NCBI GenBank assembly: GCA_963930955.1 | Contig: OZ006967.1 | Coordinates: forward strand, 372,001 to 436,000 | Direction: 5' to 3' | Source: Scatomonas sp963930955 | GTDB taxonomy: Bacteria; Bacillota; Clostridia; Lachnospirales; Lachnospiraceae | Length of the DNA stretch: 64,000 nt | Part shown: in pieces, positions 40,869 through 50,492 of the stretch | Layout of the letters: the number at the start of each line of letters is the position of its first letter | Numbering within the stretch: the stretch's first letter is position 1 | Notes under the pieces: generated by a model | What the model was told of the DNA's origin: nothing | Seen by the model: the letters and a program-made list of their open reading frames with translations, nothing else | Databases searched by the model: none | Translations under genes and position numbers: made by a program

Positions 40869-43841
40869 TCATTCTTGTAAAACAATCTTCAAAATACTCT
40901 TTCCAAGAGAAGTAGTAATTTTATTTTTTTCCTGTTCCCAATCCAGAATTTTTTCATTAGAAAACTCTGCATTTGCGTTTTTATATACATAAAATTGGTA
41001 TATGGCTTGTATCTTGTCTATTTCATAAGCAAGCTTTCCGTTAATATCTGTACTATTTTTCCCATATACATTCCACATTTTTTTATACTGAGCCATATTA
41101 CCAATTTTATCGTAAGTATCATGCATCAATAATACACGCATTCGTAGATCCTCATTTTCTCTATGTTTATCAGAATCTTCACTTGGAACGGCATCCCCAA
41201 CATCAACTTCTGCCCAGTCATGAATTAAAATAAGGTCTAATATTTTCCTTTTATCATATAATTCATATTCGCTTTCTTCAGGAGCTTCCTCTGGTAAATA
41301 TAACATTCCCAGCATCCATGTGTAATATATATGTTCAGCTACATTCTCATACGGCGATTTTATGGAATTATTTCTTATTTCCTTCTTCCATCCGCTACGG
41401 ACAATATCTTTTATACCATATAACTTTTTATATAAAAACCCTGGCAAGTATGTTTCCTGTTCAATATCCTCCTTTAACATTGTCAGATACGCCTTAAAAT
41501 CCACATTAATCTCATTTTGCTTCTTTTCCAATGTTCTATTAATAATTTCCTTTAATTTTTGAATGCGTTCCGTTGATAAATTCTCTTTTCCAAGACGTAC
41601 TTGCACCAAAGAACATAAGGTAAATAAGTTTATTTGGAAATTTAAATCTTCTGTTCCTTTCGTAGATGCTAAATATCGTTCAACACGATTCAAAAGAATA
41701 TGATATGTAATATCTATATCTTCAGAACCATCATCATTATAATAATAAACATTACTATCTGGTTGACGAAGCACATCTCCATAATACTCTAAGTGAAAGC
41801 TCCTATTTATCTGATTGGCAATCGGATAGTTTAATAGCATTTTCAAATATGCTTCCCGTTTATCTTTTTTTCCTAAATACACTAAACTTATAATTACCGA
41901 ACGAAGCAATAAATGTGCATCTCTGTCTTCTTGTCTACTTTTACTTTCATTGCATTCGGTTAATTTTGGATATAACTCATCATAGTAGCCTTCTAATGTT
42001 TTCAGTATTTTACTTTTTAAACTTTTATCAGTTATACGCCCCATCATATATAAAACTTGAGACTTTGCTAATATACCTCCAGTAGCATAAACTTTTTTAC
42101 ACTTGTCAAAAATCAACTTTTGTGTTTCCAAATTCTCATTTATCAGTGGTTTAATAAAAATATTAACATCCATCGGAAATAAATATTCCAGCTCGGCAAC
42201 ATCTTGCTTGCCATTATAAGCCTTCATTCTATTAACATAATAGTAGGCAATTAAAAAATTAGAAATTGTTTTATGTTGATGAATTAGATTCCACTCTTTA
42301 TCATTCTTGGCAATTTCCTCTTGTTCAAATTTTTTGCTAGTCATAAAATATTCATATGACATTTTTGCGCTATCTTCAAAATCATCAACATCTCCAAGAT
42401 ATGCCATACAGTAGTTTTTATATAAATCACTTATAGAGGACACTTCATTTAAAACATCACTGTCATAGCAATCCTTAAAAACACTTAAAATATTCAGATC
42501 TACCTCATCCAAATCAAACTTTTCTAAATATGAATTTATTGGCATCAATAAATCACCATTTCCCTCAAGAGAAACAAACACTTCAATAAACCTTTTCCAT
42601 TTTTCTATTTCATAACTATTAATGGATTTAAATTTGAATGTGTACAACATTCTGGAATACATATAGGTATATTTTTTTCTTTCTCTATATGCATGAACAT
42701 TTGTTTTTTCTCCAATACATACAATTTTTTTATGCCCTTGAATACCATTTATAAATTCATTGAAATACTTTGCTGCTTTCAGTGTTGTCCTAAAGTAATT
42801 TTCATTGCCGTCAATTATAATAATATATGGCAAATTAGGAAAGGTCTGCACAATAGATTTCAAGATTTCTAGATCTTTATACATTATCGCTTTAACCACT
42901 TCCTCATTGGATGTTGTGTCTTCAACTACATTGTCATAAAAATGTAAATTGATATAGAAGGGATAAAACGAAAAACCATTATTTATACAATATCTATATA
43001 AATATATGTATAAAATTGATAAAAAAGTACTCTTTCCTGTACCATCTGGCCCTACAATTTTTATTAGATTCCCTTTCTTTTTGGTTAGGATATCCTCACG
43101 AACAAATTCAAAAATATTTTTCTCTATTTTAATAGCTTTATTATTATCAAATATATTAATAGAAATTTTAAATAAATCTGAATACTTTTGAATCTCCGCT
43201 TCAGAAAGTTCGTTTTCTCGATATCTCTCCTTGATATAATTATCCATAATAAACTTGTTTGATGTCTCAAATAGCTGATTTTGAGGAGTTACTCCAATAG
43301 AATTCCCTTTCACCAATTTCACATCATCATTTTGTTTTCTTATCTCTGCAATTTCTTGTACCGCACTATCTATTTTCTTTTCTAATTTATCAGTACTAGA
43401 TTTAATGCTCTCATCTAAGGAGTCTACAATCTCTGCAGAAATTAAAAATAAATCCTTGTTATCAATCTGATTACGGTAAAACGCTCTTAAAATTTTTAAC
43501 GCATCATTTATTATCTTTTCAACTCTCTCTCTTTGAGTTCTAGTTTTAGACTGCGAACATTCATATGCTCTTTCCAGAATAGTATTCTTCATTCTTTCAC
43601 GATTGTCTTTTTCAGAAAACAGATATATTTTTACGTCTTCCAATAAATCAGTTGATAAATACTCTACTATTCCCTTAAAATCTATTTCTTCTGCCAAGCT
43701 ACATAATTCATTAATACCCGCTTGCAATTTTATATAATTACGAATTTTTTCTTTTGCTTCCGCTTTTCTTTTACCATCTACTAAAAAATCTTTTCCTGCA
43801 TCAAATCCCAAGTTTGTTAAATATTCGACGAAAATACTCAT
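40869..43841 (-). CDS. STAND-like P-loop NTPase fused to a YfbR-like HD phosphohydrolase
   Basis: 990 residues. The N-terminal 180 residues are alpha-helical with a coiled coil. Walker A GPDGTGKS is at 264-271 and Walker B PYIIIIDG ends at D344, with the helical modules of a STAND/NACHT-type NTPase after it. A helical-repeat region spans about 500-800. The C-terminal HD domain begins near residue 815: H837 in NVAEH, H874-D875 in IHDWAE, D942 in YEIDKIQA. Spacing and the HDxxE match the dNMP nucleotidase YfbR (HD_3), so all metal ligands are present. Expected function: a sensor NTPase that triggers nucleotide hydrolysis (anti-phage), by inference. Last gene of the operon with DUF4365 and AbiH. 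AT-rich, foreign codon use. Confidence 0.8.
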   Translation of the reverse strand: MSIFVEYLTNLGFDAGKDFLVDGKRKAEAKEKIRNYIKLQAGINELCSLAEEIDFKGIVEYLSTDLLEDVKIYLFSEKDNRERMKNTILERAYECSQSKTRTQRERVEKIINDALKILRAFYRNQIDNKDLFLISAEIVDSLDESIKSSTDKLEKKIDSAVQEIAEIRKQNDDVKLVKGNSIGVTPQNQLFETSNKFIMDNYIKERYRENELSEAEIQKYSDLFKISINIFDNNKAIKIEKNIFEFVREDILTKKKGNLIKIVGPDGTGKSTFLSILYIYLYRYCINNGFSFYPFYINLHFYDNVVEDTTSNEEVVKAIMYKDLEILKSIVQTFPNLPYIIIIDGNENYFRTTLKAAKYFNEFINGIQGHKKIVCIGEKTNVHAYRERKKYTYMYSRMLYTFKFKSINSYEIEKWKRFIEVFVSLEGNGDLLMPINSYLEKFDLDEVDLNILSVFKDCYDSDVLNEVSSISDLYKNYCMAYLGDVDDFEDSAKMSYEYFMTSKKFEQEEIAKNDKEWNLIHQHKTISNFLIAYYYVNRMKAYNGKQDVAELEYLFPMDVNIFIKPLINENLETQKLIFDKCKKVYATGGILAKSQVLYMMGRITDKSLKSKILKTLEGYYDELYPKLTECNESKSRQEDRDAHLLLRSVIISLVYLGKKDKREAYLKMLLNYPIANQINRSFHLEYYGDVLRQPDSNVYYYNDDGSEDIDITYHILLNRVERYLASTKGTEDLNFQINLFTLCSLVQVRLGKENLSTERIQKLKEIINRTLEKKQNEINVDFKAYLTMLKEDIEQETYLPGFLYKKLYGIKDIVRSGWKKEIRNNSIKSPYENVAEHIYYTWMLGMLYLPEEAPEESEYELYDKRKILDLILIHDWAEVDVGDAVPSEDSDKHRENEDLRMRVLLMHDTYDKIGNMAQYKKMWNVYGKNSTDINGKLAYEIDKIQAIYQFYVYKNANAEFSNEKILDWEQEKNKITTSLGKSILKIVLQE

Positions 43842-43877
43842 AAAGCAGCCCTCCCCATCGACAGTATTTACTTATAT

Positions 43878-43904
43878 TTTACCAAAAATTTATATTATGG
43901 TAAA
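43878..43904 (-). promoter_or_regulatory. Inverted repeat upstream of the NTPase-HD gene
   Basis: TTTACCA (43878-43884) and TGGTAAA (43898-43904) flank an AT-rich 13-base centre, about 37 bases before the NTPase start. It is a possible operator or own promoter region of the gene. Confidence 0.45.
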
Positions 43905-43928
43905 TATCAATCACAGTGCAATAAAATA

Positions 43929-43952
43929 AGCAGAGCCCATCACGACTCTGCT
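43929..43952 (-). terminator. Terminator or attenuator after the DUF4365 gene
   Basis: AGCAGAG/CTCTGCT hairpin followed on minus by TATTTTATT. It would reduce read-through from abiH-DUF4365 into the NTPase gene. Confidence 0.6.
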
Positions 43953-43987
43953 TTCCGATAAATTTCTTCTTAATACCAATTAGTCTG

Positions 43988-44953
43988 TTATATCATCATC
44001 TTATCTAAGAAATAACATTTACCTGTTTCTAAAAAATTCTCCATTTCAAGAAAAGCTTTTCCAACTTGGTTCAAACTAAGTTTTAACCTATAAAAATCAA
44101 CTTCACCTGCTCCATTCCTATATGGATAAATTTTAGGCGGCCTATCACTGTATTTCTCAAGCTCAGCACCTTTAATCCCCCACCTAGCCGCCAATTCTCT
44201 TTCTGTTGTATCTCTTCTATAATATAAATCTTCTTCCATGTTTTCGTCATAAAATTCTTCATCAATATTGATATCCGCCCACGGAAATAGTTCTTGTATT
44301 ACTAACTCATATTTTTTTGTTCCGAATCCCCAAAAGGTTCGTCCAAAGATAGTATTTTCTTGCCCATCATCTTCAACAGATTTTAAAATAAACGATCCCT
44401 TCCCTGAACATTTATTTATCCATTCCTCGACTTCTAAAATTAGTTCTCCTCGTTCTCTTGCTTCCTCCATCCACTCTTTCGCTATAACAAGCGAATTCCA
44501 GCGCATTTCATGTTCGCTTTGTTTCTCAGCTAAATTTTGCAGCGCTTCTTTTGAGCTTTCTATTGTCTGTGTACAAGGTATCAGTATTTTCCATCCACTT
44601 TTACAAACCTGAGCTGTCTGTTTATTAACAACTTCCCAGATGCACTTATCTGTCTTAGGCGAATATAAGACAATAATGACAGGAAGAGAATGATTTATCC
44701 AATAATTATAATGTTTAATATCACCACGAAAAACAACGCAATCATTATCAATCTCTTTGAAATAGGAATCACCTGATTTAATTTGAACAGCTATTAGTTT
44801 CCCTGAAAGATAATCTTGCTTCTTGGGTTCCACTATGGCGTCTATTCCATAGTCTCCTACCCTCTGTTCTCTAAATATAAATCCCAATTTTAAGAATTCA
44901 CTTTCGCATTTATTTACGCCTATTCTCTCAGTTATATCCGTATTATTACTCAT
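43988..44953 (-). CDS. DUF4365-domain protein, PD-(D/E)XK nuclease-like
   Basis: 321 residues. N-terminal DUF4365: RVGDYGIDAIVEPKK and then GKLIAVQIKSGDSYF, giving a PD-(D/E)xK-like set D38, Q57 and K59 (Q in place of the usual E/D). A C-terminal region of about 150 residues is unrecognised. DUF4365 proteins are found in anti-phage loci. It is 13 bases downstream of abiH and ends with a hairpin. Confidence 0.75.
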   Translation of the reverse strand: MSNNTDITERIGVNKCESEFLKLGFIFREQRVGDYGIDAIVEPKKQDYLSGKLIAVQIKSGDSYFKEIDNDCVVFRGDIKHYNYWINHSLPVIIVLYSPKTDKCIWEVVNKQTAQVCKSGWKILIPCTQTIESSKEALQNLAEKQSEHEMRWNSLVIAKEWMEEARERGELILEVEEWINKCSGKGSFILKSVEDDGQENTIFGRTFWGFGTKKYELVIQELFPWADINIDEEFYDENMEEDLYYRRDTTERELAARWGIKGAELEKYSDRPPKIYPYRNGAGEVDFYRLKLSLNQVGKAFLEMENFLETGKCYFLDKMMI

Positions 44954-44966
44954 TTTTCATCACCTT

Positions 44967-46121
44967 TTAATTGTATACTGCATCCTGCTGTTGCTGCAGA
45001 ACAATTCTTGCATGTTTACCGTGTACCATCGAAATTAAATTATCTTGTCCAATTACTTTCACCAAATTAGCGATCTGACTCCCCAATGCATTTTGATTAA
45101 AATGGAAAATCCTTGTTCTTGCATATTTAGTCTGAATTAACTCTGACAAAATATCTTTATCCGTAATATCCAGAGAATGTCCAAAGATATAAATATTAAA
45201 ATCTTCTATGGCCGTATTAAATTTATTTCTTTTTGTATCATTTAAACGAGTTAGATAACCATTAATCCAGTCCATATATTTACAACCAGTCTTTTTATAT
45301 ATTCTCTGAAAGAACTTCTTGAATTGAATAAACTCTGTATTACTGTTTCTTTCTTCCCCTATGAGGTATTCATCTATACCAAGCACCAGATTACAACTAT
45401 CAACATCATGGGTAATTTCTGCTTTGCCGTGAATATAATCATATTCTATATCAGGCTTGTCTTTTCCATAAATCCGTTCATATGTATTTGTATAATTGAA
45501 GCTTAATACTTTATCAATTTTTAGTCCATCAATATCAGGTAATCTTTTAGAGACTGGCAAGTTATTTACATAATCACTCAAATAAATTTCTAAGCATCTT
45601 GTGAGTCTGTTCAAATCCTTAAGAAATTGTTCTTTAAATACTGATATATCCTCTATATTGAAAGATATAGAATCATATTTTGATTTTTCCCGATTAATCA
45701 AATATTTAAGTGCCTCAAACTGATATGGCTGGATATGACCTCTATCTTTACCTTTTCGTATGTATTCTTTAACATCGTCTAAAGCTCCATCTAATGCTTG
45801 AATAGCGCTAGAGATTTCACTTTCAAAATCAATCCACCCATCTTTTCCATCTCGCTTTCTTGATTCATAGACTGCATTGAAATGTCTCAGCCAGACATTA
45901 TCTTTTATAAGAGACTCTAGTTCATTATATATCGATTTGTCTCCGTTGATTTTTTCATCAATATACCATTTAATCATCTCACCATTTGGAATCGAATCAC
46001 ATTTACTCGCCTCATTTTTTGAAATTTTTTCCACTACATTAGCAAAATCCAAAAAATCTTTATAAGTAGTTGGCAGCCCATGCGCCAAATCAAATCCATT
46101 TCCCAATACCAATATATTCAT
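44967..46121 (-). CDS. AbiH-family abortive infection protein
   Basis: 384 residues. The N-terminal NILVLGNGFDLAHGLPTTYKDFLDF is the AbiH signature; also DKVLSFNYTNTYERIYG and a late IYIFGHSLDITDKDIL. The ATG at 46121 is chosen from GGAGG eight bases upstream, eight codons inside the longest frame. AbiH was first found as a lactococcal phage-resistance protein; the mechanism is unknown. It is the first gene of the three-gene operon and is divergent from the surface protein at 46462. Confidence 0.9.
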   Translation of the reverse strand: MNILVLGNGFDLAHGLPTTYKDFLDFANVVEKISKNEASKCDSIPNGEMIKWYIDEKINGDKSIYNELESLIKDNVWLRHFNAVYESRKRDGKDGWIDFESEISSAIQALDGALDDVKEYIRKGKDRGHIQPYQFEALKYLINREKSKYDSISFNIEDISVFKEQFLKDLNRLTRCLEIYLSDYVNNLPVSKRLPDIDGLKIDKVLSFNYTNTYERIYGKDKPDIEYDYIHGKAEITHDVDSCNLVLGIDEYLIGEERNSNTEFIQFKKFFQRIYKKTGCKYMDWINGYLTRLNDTKRNKFNTAIEDFNIYIFGHSLDITDKDILSELIQTKYARTRIFHFNQNALGSQIANLVKVIGQDNLISMVHGKHARIVLQQQQDAVYN

Positions 46122-46256
46122 AAACAAATCCTCCATTGGTTCCACATTTAATATCGATTAAAGTTTACCAAATATGCCATTCTATAACAATCTCTTTTGG
46201 CTCACGTATATAGACAAAGTTCAGATAATTTTCAAAATTTAGTTATAGCACATATC

Positions 46257-46286
46257 TTGTTTTTACCATTAATAGCGATCTATAAT
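46257..46286 (+). promoter_or_regulatory. Promoter of the surface protein leader
   Basis: TTGTTT (46257-46262), an 18-base spacer and TATAAT (46281-46286). Transcription would begin near 46293, about 170 bases before the coding start. Confidence 0.6.
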
Positions 46287-46311
46287 TAATGTATAAAGTT
46301 TAGGAATTCTT

Positions 46312-46357
46312 AAGTGTAGATTTTTCCCCTATAGGAATGGATCTGCACTTTTTTATT
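46312..46357 (+). terminator. Leader terminator (attenuator) upstream of the surface protein gene
   Basis: AAGTGTAGAT pairs with ATCTGCACTT (one G-U), followed by TTTTATT, only about 20 bases after the predicted start of transcription. A full terminator inside a leader implies attenuation or a separate short RNA. Confidence 0.65.
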
Positions 46358-46369
46358 CACAAATTTTGC

Positions 46370-46411
46370 AAGAAGATATCTTCTTATTCTTTCTATGTAA
46401 TAGAAAGAATA
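46370..46411 (+). repeat. Two consecutive palindromes in the leader
   Basis: AAGAAGATATCTTCTT (46370-46385, perfect) then TATTCTTTCTAT-GTA-ATAGAAAGAATA (46385-46411, perfect 12-bp arms). TGCAAG just before and CTTGCA just after could close a three-way junction. The ribosome site AAGGAGA follows about 30 bases later. Confidence 0.65.
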
Positions 46412-46461
46412 GCTCTCCTTGCAGCCAAAAAATAAATTGAAAGGAGAAGACAAAATAACAA

Positions 46462-49400
46462 ATGAAAAGAAAACTAAATAAATGGCTATCTGGAGTCTTA
46501 GCAGCTTGTGTACTTTTCACCACAGTACCTGTATATGCTATTAATGACATATCAGGTACAGAGACCTCAACTGAAGTAGTGGAAACCAGCGAAGAAACAC
46601 AATCTTCTGAGATTGAAACATCAAGTATAGAAGAAGCTACTCAAGAAAGCTCTGAATCTACTGAAAATACTTCGGAAACCTCTTCAGAAGAAAGTTCTGA
46701 AGAACAAACTTCAAAAATAGCCAATGAAATGTTAAATATCAGCTCTACAAATTTAGGCGATGGAGAAGAGCCTTCTACTGATAACTGGAAACTTTCAACT
46801 GTTTTCTATGATTCCACTGTAGATAATGGGAAAACACCACTTACATCTATTGATTGGGATGCTTCGGATGGTGGTTACGGAGTTGGCGAAACTAGAGTTA
46901 TAACAGTTCAAATAAATTATAAAAACACAAATGCAGTGACTACTTATCAGCCAGGAGATCTTGAGATATCCATTCCTAATTTAATATATAATACAAGTAG
47001 AACAACAGGTTCTCAAAGGCCACTAAGAGCACAATGGAATACAAATGTCATTGTCGGCGCAAACGATTCAACACATACAAATTATGATTGGGATTTCACT
47101 ACAGATTCTGAACCAACTAGCAGTCAGAAAACTTACTCTTTTACAAATGCAAATATTATTGAAGAAAAGTCTAATTTTGAAGGCAGTATACAGATTGTAT
47201 ACACAATAACCCCTACAGATGAAACATATGATAATATATATTCAGATGGATGGGATGGTGGTTCTCTAGAATTATATCAAGATGAATGTACTCATACATT
47301 AAACATAGACTTACAAGCTGATTTATCATTTCCATCTGACGAAAATATTTCTAAAAACTTAGCTAGTAATAAGATTAATTTCAATTACACAAGAACATAT
47401 ATCCATCCATGGAAAAAACCTTCGATTGATTTTTTGAAAAAAGCTGAAAAAATAACATCTTACGATAGACTCGGTGAAAACCCAGAGAATTATACATGGG
47501 TCAAATATACTTTCAACAGAGGAGACTATTATCGTTCTTATTTTCCTTATATTTCAATGAGAAAAGAAACTTCTGTAATATATGATTCTTTTCCTAGTAC
47601 GTGTAAAGTATTACTTCCATCGGGAGAAACTCTCTTGCCTATAGATGAAACTATACAACTTCCATCAGGGGAAGTAATCTCTTCAAGTGATACTGAAAAG
47701 CTATATGCGTTACCATATGATATTGGTTCAACAATATATGTTGGATATTCCAAAGATATTTTTAACGAAGATGCTGGGAATATGGTCTTTACAAACACAG
47801 CTTACTATTATGGAAAATATAGTACTGAAGAGAATATTGAATATTTAAATAGTTCGTCTATAAATATCAATTTAAATAATTTTGAGTTCCATTACGAAGG
47901 AGAGCTTTACGGTATTACAAAAACAGGCTCCAAAAATTCAAGTATGATATATCAAAATATAGTTAATGGTTGGGGAGGAAGTTCTCAAGAAGCAACATTT
48001 AATATATCTGCAGTTGCCAGATATACAGGAAACACTATGACAATTAAATGGGGTGAAGATTTATTATATGCAACTGATAAAAATGGGAATTTGACAAAGC
48101 TTAACGATGTAGATTATTCATTTAGTGATATATTCTTTGCTTACTCAGATCCTATTCAAAACGGAAATGGAGTTGGAATTGGAAAAGATATTCAAGCGGA
48201 ACTTTGGATACGTCTTAGAGGTGAAACTGAATATAAACTATATAAATCAGGAACTATTTATGACATAGCAAGAAATAGTAATTTTGGTGGTTCATCACCA
48301 TTTAAAAATGAATTAAAAGATCAGGTAGTTGGGTTTTATTTTATAATGTCTGGAATCAACGAAAGCTTTCATCTTCCTGCAGTCCGTGTTACTGTAAAGT
48401 TTAATAAAAAAGACATTCCACAATCAGGGGAACTCCACAATTTTACATATTTCCAAGTGTATTTTGAAGATGAAGAAGGAAATCTTTCGTTACAAAATGA
48501 GCCAGATAGAAATTCATATGCTTCATATATAACCCAAGAAATTGCTGATTATGATTTAGATACATATGGAACTTATATGCAAAGAGCAACAGGAAAAGAT
48601 GGCTGGCGTTATTATACTTTACCAACTTACTATTTTCACTTATATCCTAAAAAACAAAAAACAGATGTTACACAGGATATAGAAAAAGAGCGTTTTACTG
48701 GAAGTTTTTATTTATCCTGCCCACAATCCAGTTATGATGCTAGCATAAATAAAAATTATATTGATCAGTATACAGAAGAAGATGTATATGAAGGTTTCAT
48801 AATGTATGACTTATTGCCTCAAGGAATGGAACTAGAATCATCAATTAATGACATTAAAAATTCTATAGGTTGTGCATATATAAACTGTAATTCAGCTTAT
48901 ACGGATGGCAGTCATGATCATTATGATTATCAATCGGATTACACCCATTACCATAATGGTTACAATAACTACATAGATTATAGTTCTTATACATTAACAA
49001 AACTTGATGGAAGTGAAATAACACAAGCAGAATTAAAAGATTGTGGTAAGAAAAATACATCCGTTGATATAATAGAAAACTGGAATAATACAGGAAGAAC
49101 TTTGGTGAAAATAAAAGTCGATTTATCCGAATTACAAATAATAAGTACAAAATCCATAAGTCTATATTACAAATTAGATTATTCCGTAAGTTACGATTCA
49201 TATCAAGAATATGGCAATATTTATACCAACAAATTATATGTAGATTACCTAAACCCAAAAGAAAATCAATCCTTTTATTATAGCGTTAACTATGAAAAAG
49301 ATAATTTAGATATTAATGAAAATGGAATCAAGGATGAAAGAATATATTACACCTCTTCTGAAGTAATAATAACTTCTGTAATTTCGACTTATCAAGACGT

Positions 49401-50454
49401 ACAAGCACAAGTACAATCAACATTAAGTAACTATTCGACTGGAATTGTTGATGCTGAGTACGGAAAAAATTACTCATATAAGCTAAGAGTACGCTCTGGA
49501 CAAAATGATATAACGAACCTTGTAATCTACGATAATCTTGAAAAATGGGCTAAGGATAAGGATGGAAACTTTATAGAAGCTGCAGGAAAGAAACAATATT
49601 GGCAAGGTGAATTCCTTGGAATTGATACTTCTTATGCTGAAAGTAAGGGCTATACTGTAAAAGTTTATTACTCTGAAAACGAAAAAGCAGGAACTCTTGC
49701 AGAGGATACAAGCTGGAAAGAATATTCTGATACAGTAGATAAAACAAAAATAAAATCACTTGCTTTCCAATATCTTGATTCAGAAGGAAATCCAGCAGTT
49801 TTACCAGCAAATAGCCTAACATATGTAGAAATCAATATGAAAGCTCCTGCGGATGAAAAAATAACAACATTAGCTTACAATGGTTGCTGGACTCAATGGA
49901 ACGCCTTAGATGACTTTGGACAACCCGTGGATTTCATCACAGGTATTAATTCTAATATTGTTAAAGTAGCTCTTCCTAATTCAATAATAGATGATGAGCT
50001 ACCAACTGTTACTTTGAAATTTATTAAAGAAATTTCAGGTACTGACTCTGATTTTGAAAATATGCTCTTAGATAAAGCAGAGGAACGTAACTTCAAAATT
50101 ACTCTTACAAGCTTAACTGCTAATGAAGATGGTTCATATAATCAAATCACTGGATTATTAAGCTCTACTCAAGGACTTACATTATCTAAAGTTCCTATTG
50201 GAACATATTTAATTACAGAATCAGATGATATCTACTTTGATTTTGTTGAAATGATTCCTAATAACGATAGCCCTACTATTAAAGGTGTTACTCTTGAAAA
50301 GACAGATAAAGGATATGTTCTCATTATAAGTGATGATTTATCAGAAGATGTAGAATTCACCATCAAAGTTACTAATAAAATCGAACCTGATAGGTTTTAT
50401 GAAGACAAAGATGAAAAAGAAAACTTATTTAAAATTCCAAGCTTAGACGCTTAA
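46462..50454 (+). CDS. Large secreted surface protein without LPXTG anchor
   Basis: 1,330 residues, AT-rich. A signal peptide (MKRKLNKWLSGVLAACVLF, cleaved near VYAIND) is followed by an acidic Ser/Thr/Glu-rich stalk (about 30-95). A long beta-rich body with repeated Tyr/Asn-rich segments follows, then a Cna-B-like domain near the C-terminus (VTLKFIKEISGT, then VPIGTYLITESDD). It ends FKIPSLDA with no LPxTG, membrane helix or basic tail, so it is either released or a truncated relative of an anchored adhesin. AAGGAGA supports the ATG. It is the only clearly surface-located product of the island. Confidence 0.75.
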   Translation: MKRKLNKWLSGVLAACVLFTTVPVYAINDISGTETSTEVVETSEETQSSEIETSSIEEATQESSESTENTSETSSEESSEEQTSKIANEMLNISSTNLGDGEEPSTDNWKLSTVFYDSTVDNGKTPLTSIDWDASDGGYGVGETRVITVQINYKNTNAVTTYQPGDLEISIPNLIYNTSRTTGSQRPLRAQWNTNVIVGANDSTHTNYDWDFTTDSEPTSSQKTYSFTNANIIEEKSNFEGSIQIVYTITPTDETYDNIYSDGWDGGSLELYQDECTHTLNIDLQADLSFPSDENISKNLASNKINFNYTRTYIHPWKKPSIDFLKKAEKITSYDRLGENPENYTWVKYTFNRGDYYRSYFPYISMRKETSVIYDSFPSTCKVLLPSGETLLPIDETIQLPSGEVISSSDTEKLYALPYDIGSTIYVGYSKDIFNEDAGNMVFTNTAYYYGKYSTEENIEYLNSSSININLNNFEFHYEGELYGITKTGSKNSSMIYQNIVNGWGGSSQEATFNISAVARYTGNTMTIKWGEDLLYATDKNGNLTKLNDVDYSFSDIFFAYSDPIQNGNGVGIGKDIQAELWIRLRGETEYKLYKSGTIYDIARNSNFGGSSPFKNELKDQVVGFYFIMSGINESFHLPAVRVTVKFNKKDIPQSGELHNFTYFQVYFEDEEGNLSLQNEPDRNSYASYITQEIADYDLDTYGTYMQRATGKDGWRYYTLPTYYFHLYPKKQKTDVTQDIEKERFTGSFYLSCPQSSYDASINKNYIDQYTEEDVYEGFIMYDLLPQGMELESSINDIKNSIGCAYINCNSAYTDGSHDHYDYQSDYTHYHNGYNNYIDYSSYTLTKLDGSEITQAELKDCGKKNTSVDIIENWNNTGRTLVKIKVDLSELQIISTKSISLYYKLDYSVSYDSYQEYGNIYTNKLYVDYLNPKENQSFYYSVNYEKDNLDINENGIKDERIYYTSSEVIITSVISTYQDVQAQVQSTLSNYSTGIVDAEYGKNYSYKLRVRSGQNDITNLVIYDNLEKWAKDKDGNFIEAAGKKQYWQGEFLGIDTSYAESKGYTVKVYYSENEKAGTLAEDTSWKEYSDTVDKTKIKSLAFQYLDSEGNPAVLPANSLTYVEINMKAPADEKITTLAYNGCWTQWNALDDFGQPVDFITGINSNIVKVALPNSIIDDELPTVTLKFIKEISGTDSDFENMLLDKAEERNFKITLTSLTANEDGSYNQITGLLSSTQGLTLSKVPIGTYLITESDDIYFDFVEMIPNNDSPTIKGVTLEKTDKGYVLIISDDLSEDVEFTIKVTNKIEPDRFYEDKDEKENLFKIPSLDA

Positions 50455-50460
50455 AAATAA

Positions 50461-50492
50461 AGGCTGGCTCCAATTAGAAGCCAGTCTTTTTA
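50461..50492 (+). terminator. Terminator of the surface protein gene
   Basis: AGGCTGGCT / AGCCAGTCT hairpin followed by TTTTTATA; also usable by the converging gene. Confidence 0.78.
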
